DNA of 64,000 nt from Spongiibacter nanhainus (GTDB lineage Bacteria; Pseudomonadota; Gammaproteobacteria; Pseudomonadales; Spongiibacteraceae). The DNA is taken from NCBI RefSeq assembly GCF_016132545.1, contig NZ_CP066167.1:1887001-1951000 (forward strand), read 5' to 3'. This document shows positions 14,337 through 23,655 of the stretch, one piece after another. The position numbers and the translations under genes are program-made. How positions within the stretch are numbered: the stretch's first letter is position 1; every line of letters begins with the position of its first letter. Below the pieces are notes generated by a model. It was given only the letters and a program-made list of their open reading frames with translations. It had not been told where the DNA came from and searched no databases.

Positions 14337-14406
14337 TAGAAACAAGCGAGTCATAAACACGACACGGTCGTGCTGTGACCAGTCACTCATCAGATGAGGC
14401 CAACTA

Positions 14407-16833
14407 ATGTCTGATACGCGAGAATCCCTGGAGCTTCCGCTGCTCCCACTTCGCGACGTTGTAGTCTACCCCCACATGGTTATCCCCCTGTTTGTAGGTC
14501 GGGATAAATCCATTCGCGCTCTGGAGCTGGCGATGTCCAGCAACAAGGAAATCGCCCTGGTGGCGCAGCGCAATCCCGATGTGGACGAACCGGATACCAG
14601 CGACCTGTACGATATCGCCACGGTGGCGAATATTCTCCAGCTGCTGAAACTGCCCGATGGCACGGTTAAAGTGCTGGTTGAGGGCAGTTATCGGGCTCAG
14701 GTCGACGCCATTACCGCCGAAGAGGACTACTTCAAGGCCGAAGTCACCGGTATCGACGAGAGCAAAATTCCCGAGCAGGAAGCCGAAGTGATCCTGCGCT
14801 CCGCTGTCTCCCAGTTTGAGAAGTTCGTCAACCTCAGCAAGAAGATTCCTGCCGAGGTACTGACCTCGTTGTCTGGTATCGAAGACCCGGGCCGTTTGGC
14901 CGACACCATTGCTGCCCATATGAGCATGGACCTGGAGCAAAAGCAGGCTGTGCTGGAAATGGCTGATGAGCGGGAGCGACTCGAGCACTTGATGGCGCTG
15001 ATGGAGGCGGAAATCGACCTGTTCCAGGTTGAAAAACGTATCCGCGGTCGCGTTAAGAAGCAGATGGAAAAGAGCCAGCGCGAGTACTACCTCAATGAGC
15101 AAATGAAGGCCATTCAGCGGGAGCTGGGTGAGACCGAAGAAGGTGTCAACGAACTCGAAGAGCTGGAACAGCGCATCGAAAAAGTCGGCATGAGCAAAGA
15201 GGCCCTGGAAAAAGCCAAGGCCGAGCTCGGCAAGCTGAAAATGATGTCGCCAATGTCTGCCGAAGCTTCGGTGGTGCGCGGTTATTTGGATTGGCTGGTT
15301 AATATCCCCTGGCAAAAGCGCTCGCGGGTGAAGCACGATCTAAAGCGCGCCGAAACCATCCTCAACGAAGATCACTATGGCCTGGAAGAGGTCAAGGATC
15401 GGATTTTGGAATATCTGGCAGTGCAGAAACGGGTCAAGAAAGTCAAAGGACCGGTACTCTGCTTGGTGGGCCCCCCGGGTGTCGGTAAGACATCTCTGGG
15501 TGAATCCATCGCCCGTGCCACCAACCGCAAGTTTGTGAGGATGGCGCTGGGTGGCGTGCGGGACGAAGCAGAAATTCGCGGCCACCGACGCACCTACATT
15601 GGCTCCATGCCCGGCAAGGTTGTGCAAAAAATGTCCAAAACAGGGGTGCGCAACCCGCTGTTTCTGTTGGACGAGATCGACAAAATGGGTATGGACCACC
15701 GCGGCGATCCTGCCTCGGCACTCCTCGAGGTACTCGATCCTGAACAGAACAATTCCTTCAACGATCACTACCTGGAGGTCGATTACGACCTGTCAGACGT
15801 GATGTTTATCTGTACCTCCAACTCCTTGAATATCCCTCCGGCATTGCTGGACCGGATGGAGGTTATTCGCATCCCCGGTTATACCGAGGATGAGAAGATC
15901 AATATCGCCAAGCGCTATTTGATACCCAAACAGTTAAAAAACAATGGGCTTAAGGCGAAGGAAGCCGAAATCGAAGACGGTGTGTTAAAGGACATTGTCC
16001 GCCACTACACCCGCGAGGCCGGGGTCCGTAGCCTCGAGCGAGAGATTGCTAAAATCTGTCGTAAGATCGTTAAAAACGTCGCGCTCAGCAAAGAGGATGC
16101 GCCGATCACTGTGACCAGTGACAACCTGGAAGACTATCTCGGCGTGCGCCGTTATACCTTCGGCAAAGCCGAGGAAGAGAACAAAATCGGTCAGGTAACC
16201 GGCTTGGCCTGGACCCAGGTGGGTGGCGAACTGCTGACTATTGAAGCCGTCTCGGTAGAGGGTAAAGGGCGTCATGTGCGAACTGGCTCTCTGGGCGACG
16301 TGATGCAGGAATCGATTCAGGCGGCAATGACAGTTGTCCGCAGCCGCTCAAAGCGCTTGGGGATCCCTGCGATCTATCACGATAAGCACGATATCCACAT
16401 CCACATTCCTGAAGGCGCGACGCCCAAAGACGGCCCCTCTGCCGGCATCGGCATGTGTACCGCTCTGGTCTCAGTGATCACTGGTATACCAGTGCGCTCC
16501 GATGTCGCCATGACGGGTGAAATCACCCTGCGCGGCCAGGTTTTGGCGATTGGAGGGCTCAAGGAAAAACTGCTGGCGGCACACCGGGGTGGCATTCGCA
16601 CCGTGGTGATTCCCGCTGAAAATGAACGGGATTTAAAAGAAATTCCGGACAATATCAAAGCCGACCTGGAGATCCGCCCTGTGAAGTGGATAGATGAGGT
16701 GCTGGATATTGCCCTGGAGCGCATTCCTGAGGAAATTTCCGACGAAGCCTACCTTGCGGGACTGGACGACGCCCAAAAGGCTGTGGAGACGGCGGAGAAT
16801 AGTGAGGGTGCATCGCGCCCCAGTGCCCATTAA
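14407..16833 (+). CDS. lon: ATP-dependent protease La
   Basis: Homo-oligomeric cytosolic protease that degrades misfolded and regulatory proteins. The 808-residue protein has the N-terminal LON substrate domain (LPLLPLRDVVVYPHMV), Walker A GPPGVGKTS near 355-363, Walker B LFLLDEIDKM and a C-terminal protease domain with the Ser678-Lys721 dyad in PKDGPSAGI and GGLKEKLLAAH. Length and dyad spacing (43 residues) agree with E. coli Lon. The order clpX-lon-hupB-ppiD is conserved in gammaproteobacteria. Confidence 0.97.
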   Translation: MSDTRESLELPLLPLRDVVVYPHMVIPLFVGRDKSIRALELAMSSNKEIALVAQRNPDVDEPDTSDLYDIATVANILQLLKLPDGTVKVLVEGSYRAQVDAITAEEDYFKAEVTGIDESKIPEQEAEVILRSAVSQFEKFVNLSKKIPAEVLTSLSGIEDPGRLADTIAAHMSMDLEQKQAVLEMADERERLEHLMALMEAEIDLFQVEKRIRGRVKKQMEKSQREYYLNEQMKAIQRELGETEEGVNELEELEQRIEKVGMSKEALEKAKAELGKLKMMSPMSAEASVVRGYLDWLVNIPWQKRSRVKHDLKRAETILNEDHYGLEEVKDRILEYLAVQKRVKKVKGPVLCLVGPPGVGKTSLGESIARATNRKFVRMALGGVRDEAEIRGHRRTYIGSMPGKVVQKMSKTGVRNPLFLLDEIDKMGMDHRGDPASALLEVLDPEQNNSFNDHYLEVDYDLSDVMFICTSNSLNIPPALLDRMEVIRIPGYTEDEKINIAKRYLIPKQLKNNGLKAKEAEIEDGVLKDIVRHYTREAGVRSLEREIAKICRKIVKNVALSKEDAPITVTSDNLEDYLGVRRYTFGKAEEENKIGQVTGLAWTQVGGELLTIEAVSVEGKGRHVRTGSLGDVMQESIQAAMTVVRSRSKRLGIPAIYHDKHDIHIHIPEGATPKDGPSAGIGMCTALVSVITGIPVRSDVAMTGEITLRGQVLAIGGLKEKLLAAHRGGIRTVVIPAENERDLKEIPDNIKADLEIRPVKWIDEVLDIALERIPEEISDEAYLAGLDDAQKAVETAENSEGASRPSAH

Positions 16834-16945
16834 ACTGCATTGATTCCTTGACCGGCCCTGGAGCAGTTGGTATAAAACCCACTCTCTGAATGGCCGGTCA
16901 GGCCTGATATTTCGCAGGTTTCAGCTCTGCCATCCAGTTGTAAAT

Positions 16946-17000
16946 GTTGACGGAAAAGTCGACAAAAAAGTTGACAACACAGTTTCTACAAATCGTTGAC
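16946..17000. repeat. Tandem GTTGAC motifs upstream of hupB
   Basis: GTTGAC at 16946, GTCGAC at 16958 and GTTGAC at 16970 sit exactly 12 bases apart, followed by A-rich spacers. A degenerate fourth unit starts at 16982 and another exact GTTGAC at 16995. They lie 40-95 bases before the hupB GTG. They could be operator repeats or stacked -35 elements; no good -10 was found for most of them. Confidence 0.5.
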
Positions 17001-17039
17001 CACGAGTTGGTTGCATAACAATTCAAAGGGGAAGGATAA

Positions 17040-17312
17040 GTGAATAAATCTGAGCTAATCGACGCTATCGCCGAATCGGCGGATCTCTCTAAAGCATCTG
17101 CCGGTCGCGCGTTGGATGCCGCAGTCGACGCGATCACCAATGCGCTGAAAGCTGACGACACGGTGTCTCTGGTTGGCTTCGGTACCTTTAGCGTTAAAGA
17201 GCGTGCAGCTCGCACCGGACGCAACCCGCAAACTGGCGAACCCATCGAAATTGCTGCGGCGAAAATCCCCAGCTTTAAAGCGGGTAAAGCCTTGAAGGAC
17301 GCCTGCAACTAA
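17040..17312 (+). CDS. hupB: Nucleoid protein HU-beta
   Basis: 90-residue histone-like DNA-binding protein that bends and compacts DNA. The GTG start follows AAGGGGAAGGA. Seen: [12 protein letters not shown] at the N terminus, the GFGTF core (59-63 region), the beta-arm [12 protein letters not shown] with its intercalating proline, and the [11 protein letters not shown]-terminal helix. It lies between lon and ppiD as in many relatives, with its own terminator. Confidence 0.96.
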   Translation: MNKSELIDAIAESADLSKASAGRALDAAVDAITNALKADDTVSLVGFGTFSVKERAARTGRNPQTGEPIEIAAAKIPSFKAGKALKDACN

Positions 17313-17389
17313 GTTGTTGCCGTTGGAGTCCTGTGCGATTAGGCGCTGAAAACAATCCAGTGGTTTCGAGGTAAGCCCTCGACCGAAAG

Positions 17390-17414
17390 GCGCATCGAAA
17401 GATGCGCTTTTTTT
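17390..17414 (+). terminator. Intrinsic terminator after hupB
   Basis: GCGCATC (17390-17396), GAAA tetraloop, GATGCGC (17401-17407) and seven Ts. A compact, strong terminator between hupB and ppiD. Confidence 0.92.
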
Positions 17415-17437
17415 ATTTATAACCGGAAAACAAATTA

Positions 17438-19318
17438 ATGCTGCAGAATATTCGCGACAATATCCAGGGAACCGCAGCCAAGGTCATTATTGGGATTATT
17501 GTCATTCCCTTCGCTTTTTTTGGCGTAGACAGTTTGTTCAGTGGCAGCGGCCAAACACCCGCTGCCGTCGTCAATGGCGAAGACATTTCGGAACAGTCGC
17601 TTTTGCAAGCGGTCGCCCTGCAAAAACGTCGCTTAATCGGCATGATGGGCGACAGCGTCGATCCCGCCATGTTGGACGACAGCGTGCTGCGGGGGCCGGC
17701 ATTAAATACCTTGATCAAACAGCAGTTGCTGCTGCAAACCGCGGATGACGCCAATGCGGTGATCTCAGACGCCCAGCTCAATCGGGTTATTGTGGGTATG
17801 CCGCAGTTCCAAGAGGACGGGCGTTTCTCTCAACAACGTTACCAACAAGTGCTGCGCTTGCAGGGCTACAGCAGCCAATTTTTTAAAGAATTACTGCGCT
17901 CAGATCTGCTTATTCAGCAACTTTCCGCGGCAATCTCATCATCCAGTTTTGTTACTGATGCCCAACTGAACAACTATATTCAGGTGGCCTTTGAAGAGCG
18001 CGACTACCACTACCTGACAGTGAAGGCGGATGACTTTGTCGACACGGTGTCGGTCTCTGAGGAGGAGATAGAGGCCTATTACCAGCAGAACAGTGCTGAC
18101 TATGTTAGTGAAGAGCAAGTACGTTTCAGTTACCTGGAGCTAAACCAAGAAGACTTTTACCAGGCGGTGGATGAGTCAGCCTTGCAACGAGAGTATGAGC
18201 GCTTGCTTGCTGCCAGCGAAGAAGATGTGCAGCGTGAAGCTGCCCATATCCTCATAGAAATCGGTGGCGGTGAGAGTCGGCAAGATGCGCTGAAAAGCGC
18301 TGAAGAGATTCGCCAGCGAGTGGCCGCAGGTGAAGATTTTGCGGAACTCGCCAAGCAATACTCTGATGACATTGGCTCTGCCGGCGACGGTGGCCGTCTC
18401 GGTTTTACCAGCGGTGATAGCTTCCCCACAGAGTTTGAAGCGGCACTGGCCGTACTGGAAGAGGGAGAAGTCTCTGCGCCTGTGGAAACCGAGTCAGGCG
18501 TACACCTGATTAAACTGCTAAGCGTTCGCCAGCCAGAAATGGCCAGTTTCGAAGAGATGAAACCTGAACTCACTGAGCAGCTTCAGCAACAGCAAGCCAA
18601 GCCGCGCTTTGTTGCAGCTGTCGAGGACCTGCGAGACCTGGTGTTTAATGCCGAGGACCTCACATTACCTGCAGAGGAAATGGAGCTGAACGTGGCGCGC
18701 AGCGAGCTGTTGGAACGAAGCAGTAACGAAGGTTTGTTCCAGTACGAAGCGGTAAAGCGGGCGGCCTTTAGTGAGTCATTGAGGGAGGCCGGTCACAACA
18801 GTGAGGTGATTGAGCTAACGCCGGAGCGCTATGTGGTTCTGCATGTTGAAGAGTACAAAGCGCCAACGCCCAAACCCCTGGAACAAGTTCGCGACAGCGT
18901 AGTCACCGCTTTAAAGGCCCAAAAGGCATCTCAAGCCGCGGCTGAACGCGCCGAGTCGATAGCCAATGCGCTGCGGGAGGGCAGCACCATGGAATCTCTT
19001 GCCAAGCAGAACGAGCTTGAATGGGACGCCGTTGTGGCTGGAACTCGTAACGATCTCGCTGTCGAAGCTCCGTTGCGCCAGCAGGTGTTCGCAATGCCCA
19101 AGCCTGAAGCGGGCAGCAACACGGTGAGCGTGACACAAACCGACGAAGGCAATCACTATGTTGTCAGCCTTCTAGCTGTTAGAGCGGGACAGCCCAATAG
19201 TGTATCGCAAGAACAAATAGCACAAGCACGACAGGGTTTGCAGCGCCGACAAGCCTCTGAAGATTTTGCCCACTACTTTAATGTCCTTTGGCAAAACGCT
19301 GACATTAAAATCAATTAG
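17438..19318 (+). CDS. ppiD: Periplasmic chaperone / peptidyl-prolyl isomerase-like PpiD
   Basis: 626-residue inner-membrane-anchored SurA-like folding factor acting on proteins emerging from the Sec translocon. Seen: a single N-terminal membrane segment (about residues 14-32, IIGIIVIPFAFFGVDSLF), a SurA_N-type helical chaperone region (PAAVVNGEDISEQ onward), one parvulin-type domain (about 265-360; AAHILIEIGGGES to GVHLIKLLSV) and a long C-terminal chaperone region. The ATG follows the hupB terminator by 24 bases, with a weak ribosome site. Family PpiD proteins are often poor isomerases; activity here is not known. Confidence 0.93.
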   Translation: MLQNIRDNIQGTAAKVIIGIIVIPFAFFGVDSLFSGSGQTPAAVVNGEDISEQSLLQAVALQKRRLIGMMGDSVDPAMLDDSVLRGPALNTLIKQQLLLQTADDANAVISDAQLNRVIVGMPQFQEDGRFSQQRYQQVLRLQGYSSQFFKELLRSDLLIQQLSAAISSSSFVTDAQLNNYIQVAFEERDYHYLTVKADDFVDTVSVSEEEIEAYYQQNSADYVSEEQVRFSYLELNQEDFYQAVDESALQREYERLLAASEEDVQREAAHILIEIGGGESRQDALKSAEEIRQRVAAGEDFAELAKQYSDDIGSAGDGGRLGFTSGDSFPTEFEAALAVLEEGEVSAPVETESGVHLIKLLSVRQPEMASFEEMKPELTEQLQQQQAKPRFVAAVEDLRDLVFNAEDLTLPAEEMELNVARSELLERSSNEGLFQYEAVKRAAFSESLREAGHNSEVIELTPERYVVLHVEEYKAPTPKPLEQVRDSVVTALKAQKASQAAAERAESIANALREGSTMESLAKQNELEWDAVVAGTRNDLAVEAPLRQQVFAMPKPEAGSNTVSVTQTDEGNHYVVSLLAVRAGQPNSVSQEQIAQARQGLQRRQASEDFAHYFNVLWQNADIKIN

Positions 19319-19361
19319 CCACATCCGAGCAGGTAGTGGTAGTAAAGGATGTATAAAAATA

Positions 19362-20153
19362 ATGCACATTGATAATTCCCGCCGGGTGCTCCAGCCCGGC
19401 CAGGTGGATATCTGGTTTTGCGCCACGCAAGATCGCCGCCTGGATAGTCACTTTAAGAACTACGAAGCGCTGATCTCCGACGAGGAGCGCGAGCAGTATA
19501 AGCAAATGGCATCCAGCGACCAGGGCCGGGATTACCTTATCAGTCGGGCTCTGCTGCGTACGGTGCTCGCTCAATATTGTGACGCCGCGGCGGATGAGCT
19601 AGCCCTCAGTACCAACGAGTTTGGCAAGCCGCAGCTGGACACCCAAAACAGTGGGCTCCAGTTCAACACCGCCCACAGCCCGGGGCTGACCCTCTGTGCG
19701 GTGTCCAGTGCCGAAGTCGGTATCGACGCGGAATATCACAGTGATGCCGGTGGCATGCTGGATGCTGCTGATGACTATCTTTCCGCTCGCGAACTGCAAG
19801 CATTGCGGAGCCATCCCGCCGACGGGCAATTATCTCTCTTTTTCCGCTATTGGACTTTGAAGGAGGCTTATCTAAAAGCCAGAGGGGAGGGCTTGTCCAC
19901 TCCGCTCCATGACTTCTCAATCATCTTGGATGGGGGGGAGTTTGCTGAATTTGACGGGCCTGATTCGGAGCAATGGGATTTCCGTGTATTGGCCCAAAAC
20001 GAGCAGTACACGGTCTCACTGGCGCTTCGCGAACACATTGAGTCATTAAACTATTTTCAAACCATCCCTTTGGCGACCGACGAAGAGCTGCCTACGGCTG
20101 GCGAAGGCCTGCCGAAATACGAGGCGCGCAGCGCAAACCGCTTGACGGGATAA
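19362..20153 (+). CDS. 4'-phosphopantetheinyl transferase, Sfp type
   Basis: Transfers the phosphopantetheine arm of CoA to carrier proteins. I place the start at the ATG at 19362 (MHIDNSRR), behind AAAGGA, giving 263 residues. Seen: GRDYLISRALLR, FNTAHSPG (102-109, the FNxSHS equivalent), the metal-binding GIDAEY (Asp122, Glu124) and WTLKEAYLKARGEGL (164-178) with Lys167, Glu168 and Lys172. The broad-substrate Sfp class serves fatty-acid ACP as well as PKS/NRPS carriers; no such cluster is in this window, so housekeeping ACP activation is likely. Confidence 0.92.
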   Translation: MHIDNSRRVLQPGQVDIWFCATQDRRLDSHFKNYEALISDEEREQYKQMASSDQGRDYLISRALLRTVLAQYCDAAADELALSTNEFGKPQLDTQNSGLQFNTAHSPGLTLCAVSSAEVGIDAEYHSDAGGMLDAADDYLSARELQALRSHPADGQLSLFFRYWTLKEAYLKARGEGLSTPLHDFSIILDGGEFAEFDGPDSEQWDFRVLAQNEQYTVSLALREHIESLNYFQTIPLATDEELPTAGEGLPKYEARSANRLTG

Positions 20154-20174
20154 GTAGAGGTTAAGCACGACCCC

Positions 20175-21347
20175 ATGTACAGAATTCTTACTCTGAATAA
20201 TATCTCCATCAAAGGCCTTGAGCGCTTGCCTCGGGACGAATACGAAATTGCCAGCGAATTCAGTAGCCCGGATGCCATTTTGCTGCGCAGCCACAAACTG
20301 TCTAACGACGATATTGCCAGCTCGGTAAAGGCAATAGGCCGTGCCGGTGCCGGCACCAACAATATTCCCGTCGGTGAGTGTACCCAACGGGGTATAGCGG
20401 TGTTTAACAGCCCCGGTGCCAATGCCAATGCGGTTAAAGAACTGGTGATCTCAGCCTTAACGCTTGGATCCAGAGGCATCCTCCCAGGTATTGCCTACGT
20501 CGATACATTGGCGGATATGACCGACGGCGCGGCAATGTCCAAGCTGTTGGAGAAAGAGAAAAAGCGTTTCAAAGGGCGTGAGCTAGCCGGCAAAACGCTG
20601 GGCATTGTCGGCTTGGGAGCGATTGGTTCCATGATTGCCAGAGCGGCTTTAGACCTGGGTATGGACGTCATTGGCTACGACCCGGCGCTGTCAGTGGATG
20701 CGGCCTGGCGGCTACCCAGCTCGGTTCAGCGCATGGATAACATCGGCAGTCTTTTTGCCCGCGCGGACTATATTACCTTGCATTTGCCGGTATTGGACGC
20801 AACCCGCGGATTGGTCAATGAAAGCCTGCTGAAGAACTGCAAGCCCGATGCCTGCCTGTTAAATTTCGCCCGGGAAGAGATCGTGGATACCGACGCGGTG
20901 GTGCAGGCATTGGATGAGGGCATCCTGAGGCAGTTTATTACCGATTTCCCATCGCCGGCATTAATTGGCAGAGACGACGTGATTTTGATGCCGCACATTG
21001 GTGCCAGCACCGATGAGGCAGAGGAAAACTGTGCGGTAATGGCCGCGGATCAACTGCGGGACTTTCTGCGTAATGGCAATATCAGAAACTCGGTCAACTT
21101 CCCGAACCTTCAGCTGGAGCGCAGCGGCGAAGTCAGATTGGCGATCACCAATCGCAATGTCCCCAAAATACTCAACAGTATTTTAGGGATTCTCGCCGAT
21201 GCCGAAATTAACATTGTCGACATGCTCAATAAGAGTCGGGAAGACATTGCGTACAATTTGATCGATCTCGGCAGTGATGTCAGCGATGAGCTGATTACGC
21301 AAATACAGTCACTGGAAGGTGTGATTAATGTCAGGGTGATTGCCTGA
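20175..21347 (+). CDS. serA: D-3-phosphoglycerate dehydrogenase (variant short type with ACT domain)
   Basis: Predicted first enzyme of serine synthesis, 390 residues. Seen: Rossmann motif GLGAIG (146-151), Arg233 in the NFAREEIVD segment, His274 in MPHIGAST, and a C-terminal ACT-like domain from about 318 (EVRLAITNRNVPKIL to GVINVRVIA). The loop that in E. coli SerA carries the active-site Glu (DVFPTEP) reads TDFPSPAL here, so that Glu is absent. I recall similar TDFP-type sequences among SerA-like enzymes elsewhere, but could not check. Serine synthesis is the best guess; another 2-hydroxyacid substrate is possible. Confidence 0.85.
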   Translation: MYRILTLNNISIKGLERLPRDEYEIASEFSSPDAILLRSHKLSNDDIASSVKAIGRAGAGTNNIPVGECTQRGIAVFNSPGANANAVKELVISALTLGSRGILPGIAYVDTLADMTDGAAMSKLLEKEKKRFKGRELAGKTLGIVGLGAIGSMIARAALDLGMDVIGYDPALSVDAAWRLPSSVQRMDNIGSLFARADYITLHLPVLDATRGLVNESLLKNCKPDACLLNFAREEIVDTDAVVQALDEGILRQFITDFPSPALIGRDDVILMPHIGASTDEAEENCAVMAADQLRDFLRNGNIRNSVNFPNLQLERSGEVRLAITNRNVPKILNSILGILADAEINIVDMLNKSREDIAYNLIDLGSDVSDELITQIQSLEGVINVRVIA

Positions 21348-21373
21348 CATCGCCTTCCACAGGGGAGGGCAGT

Positions 21374-21907
21374 ATGGCGAGTTTAGAACATTTGGAAACT
21401 CTGTTGGCCGATCAGCGCGGTCGGCCACCCATTGAAAAATGGCACCCGGAATTCAGTGGCGATATCGATATCGTGATACGCCGGGATGGCAGCTGGTGGC
21501 ACGAGGGCGGGGAAATCCGCCGCTTTGAGCTGGTCAAATTGTTTGCCTCGATTCTTCGCCGGGAGTCTGACGGCGAGTACTATCTGGTGACGCCAGTTGA
21601 GAAATGGCGTATCACTGTAGAGGACTTACCACTCTCGATTGTCGATGTTGAATGCGCGTCGGATCATTCGCGGATCGCAGTGAAAACCAATGTCGAAGAG
21701 TGGTTGGAGCTGGGTGCGAGTCACCCCTTAACGGTCCATTACCAGCCGGGAAGCGATGAGCCACAGCCCTCGGTAAGGGTGCGCCATGGCGTTGATGCAC
21801 GGGTGAATCGCAGTTGTTTCTATCGCATGGTGGAGATGGGTGAGCAGGAACAAGACCAGCTCATTCTCACTGCAGGCGGAGAGACCTTTGTGTTGGGTCC
21901 AATATAA
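21374..21907 (+). CDS. DUF1285 family protein
   Basis: 177-residue protein of unknown function. Seen: the family N-terminal pattern PPIEKWHPEFSGDIDIVIRR, WWHEGGEIRRFELVKLFASIL and YYLVTPVEKW. No signal peptide or membrane segment, so it should be cytosolic. It follows serA by 26 bases behind AGGGGAGGGC and ends at a strong bidirectional terminator, so it is probably the last gene of this transcript. Confidence 0.85.
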   Translation: MASLEHLETLLADQRGRPPIEKWHPEFSGDIDIVIRRDGSWWHEGGEIRRFELVKLFASILRRESDGEYYLVTPVEKWRITVEDLPLSIVDVECASDHSRIAVKTNVEEWLELGASHPLTVHYQPGSDEPQPSVRVRHGVDARVNRSCFYRMVEMGEQEQDQLILTAGGETFVLGPI

Positions 21908-21950
21908 CCATCGCGCTGCATCGGGATAGATAAAAAATATCAGTAAAAGA

Positions 21951-21977
21951 AAAAGGGGCCGCTAGGGCCCCTTTTTT
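21951..21977. terminator. Bidirectional intrinsic terminator
   Basis: AAAAGGGGCC (21951-21960), loop GCTAG, GGCCCCTTTT (21966-21975) and further Ts. With A-tract and T-tract on opposite sides, it can end both the DUF1285 transcript (+) and the ETF-QO transcript (-). Confidence 0.9.
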
Positions 21978-21999
21978 GTATCGCGCGTCTTTGTCCGAG

Positions 22000-23655
22000 C
22001 TACATATTGGGGTAGTTTGGACCACCCAGGCCTTCAGGGGTTACCCAGACAATATTTTGAGACGGGTCTTTGATGTCACAGGTCTTACAGTGAACACAGT
22101 TCTGACCGTTGATCTGGAAGCGAGGCGTGCCATCGTCATCTTCAACCACTTCGTAAACACCCGCCGGGCAATAACGCTGAGCTGGCTCAGCGTATTTGGG
22201 CAGATTTTCTCGAATTGGCAGCTCAGGGTCCTTGAGAGTCAAGTGACAGGGCTGGTCCTCTTCGTGGTTGGTGTTTGACAGGAACACCGAGCTCAAGCGG
22301 TCAAAGCTGAGTTTGTTGTCCGGCTTGGGATACGTGATCTCGCTGACCTCAGACACCTGCTTCATCTGCGCGTAATCCGGCTTGGTGTCTGCCAGAGTCC
22401 AGGGCAGCTTGCCACCGAAAATATTGATGTCGATAAAAGCGTAAGCGGAACCGATGAAGTTACCGTACTTGTGCTGTGCCGGGCCAAAGTTGCGCTGTTC
22501 GTAGAGTTCTTTGTACAGCCAGGAGCCTTCGAAGGCCGCTTTATACTCGGAGAGTTCCTGACCGGTTTTCTCTTCTTCAGTAATGGCCTTGTGAACCACC
22601 TCTGCGGCCAATAGGCCGGATTTCATCGCTGTGTGGCTGCCTTTGATTTTGGCAAAGTTCAGGGTGCCAGCGTCGCAGCCAATCAGCAGACCGCCGGGGA
22701 AGGTCATCTTGGGCAAGGACTGCAGTCCGCCTTTGGAAATGGCCCTGGCGCCGTAGGATACTCGCTCGCCACCTTCCAGATACTGCTTGATCACCGGGTG
22801 CTGTTTAAAGCGCTGGAATTCCTCAAAGGGCGACAAATAGGGGTTGTCGTAGCACAGGTCTGTGATCAGGCCGAGGGCAACTTGATTGTCTTCAATGTGG
22901 TACAGGAAGCTGCCACCCAGGGCGCCGTTCTCGGCCAGAGGCCAGCCAGTAGCGTGGACGACTTTGCCCTGCTCGTGCTTGTCGGCATCGATTTTCCACA
23001 GCTCTTTAATGCCGATACCGTAGTGCTGAGGGTCTTTGCCTTCGCTCAGCCCGAATTTCTCGATCAACTGCTTGCCCAGATGGCCTCGGCAACCTTCCGA
23101 GAACAAGGTGTACTTGGCGTGCAGCTCCATACCGGGCATGTAGCTGTCTTTCTGGCTGCCGTCAGCGGCGATACCCATGTCGCCAGTAGCAATACCCTTT
23201 ACGCTGCCATCATCGTTATAAAGTACTTCAGCAGCGGCGAAACCGGGGTAGATTTCCGCACCCATCCCTTCGGCCTGCTCGGCCAACCAGCGGCACAAGT
23301 TACCCAGGCTGATAATGTAGTTGCCTTCGTTGTGCATGGTTTTGGGTACGGCGAAGCCGGGGACTTTGACCGCTTTCTCTTCGCTGGTCATGTAGTAGAT
23401 ATCGTCGCCGGTCACTTCGGTATGGAGGGGCGCGCCTTTTTCTTTCCAATCGGGGAACAGCTCGTTCAGGGCGGTGGGCTCAAAAACCGCGCCGGAGAGG
23501 ATGTGCGCACCGACTTCGGAGCCTTTCTCCACCACGCAAACACTGATGTCTTTGCCGGTGGTTTCGCTTAACTGACGAATTTTGCAGGCCGCTGACAGAC
23601 CAGCGGGGCCCGCCCCGACGATCAGGACGTCAAACTCCATAGATTCGCGTTCCAC
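22000..23655 (-). CDS. etfD: Electron transfer flavoprotein-ubiquinone oxidoreductase
   Basis: Membrane-associated FAD and [4Fe-4S] enzyme that passes electrons from reduced ETF to ubiquinone. The GTG at 23655 follows GAGGAGAG, giving 551 residues; an ATG 15 bases further in (MEFDVLIV) is an alternative. Seen: FAD-binding VGAGPAGLSAA near residue 13, SEVGAHILSGAV, EGCRGHLGKQL, and the C-terminal iron-sulfur site (CPAGVYEV, then NCVHCKTCDIKDPSQNI). It is divergent from etfBA and completes the route from acyl-CoA dehydrogenases to quinone. Confidence 0.95.
   Translation of the reverse strand: MERESMEFDVLIVGAGPAGLSAACKIRQLSETTGKDISVCVVEKGSEVGAHILSGAVFEPTALNELFPDWKEKGAPLHTEVTGDDIYYMTSEEKAVKVPGFAVPKTMHNEGNYIISLGNLCRWLAEQAEGMGAEIYPGFAAAEVLYNDDGSVKGIATGDMGIAADGSQKDSYMPGMELHAKYTLFSEGCRGHLGKQLIEKFGLSEGKDPQHYGIGIKELWKIDADKHEQGKVVHATGWPLAENGALGGSFLYHIEDNQVALGLITDLCYDNPYLSPFEEFQRFKQHPVIKQYLEGGERVSYGARAISKGGLQSLPKMTFPGGLLIGCDAGTLNFAKIKGSHTAMKSGLLAAEVVHKAITEEEKTGQELSEYKAAFEGSWLYKELYEQRNFGPAQHKYGNFIGSAYAFIDINIFGGKLPWTLADTKPDYAQMKQVSEVSEITYPKPDNKLSFDRLSSVFLSNTNHEEDQPCHLTLKDPELPIRENLPKYAEPAQRYCPAGVYEVVEDDDGTPRFQINGQNCVHCKTCDIKDPSQNIVWVTPEGLGGPNYPNM

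Noticed and set aside
14404-15336. 310-codon frame antisense to lon
   Set aside because: Opposes the highly conserved lon N-terminal half; Leu/His-rich composition typical of mirrored frames.
16849-16900. Inverted repeat TGACCGGCC / GGCCGGTCA after lon
   Set aside because: The arms are 34 bases apart with no T-tract; too loose for a terminator and not linked to a function.
22633-23571. 312-codon frame antisense to etfD
   Set aside because: Complete overlap with a conserved enzyme and no recognisable domain.
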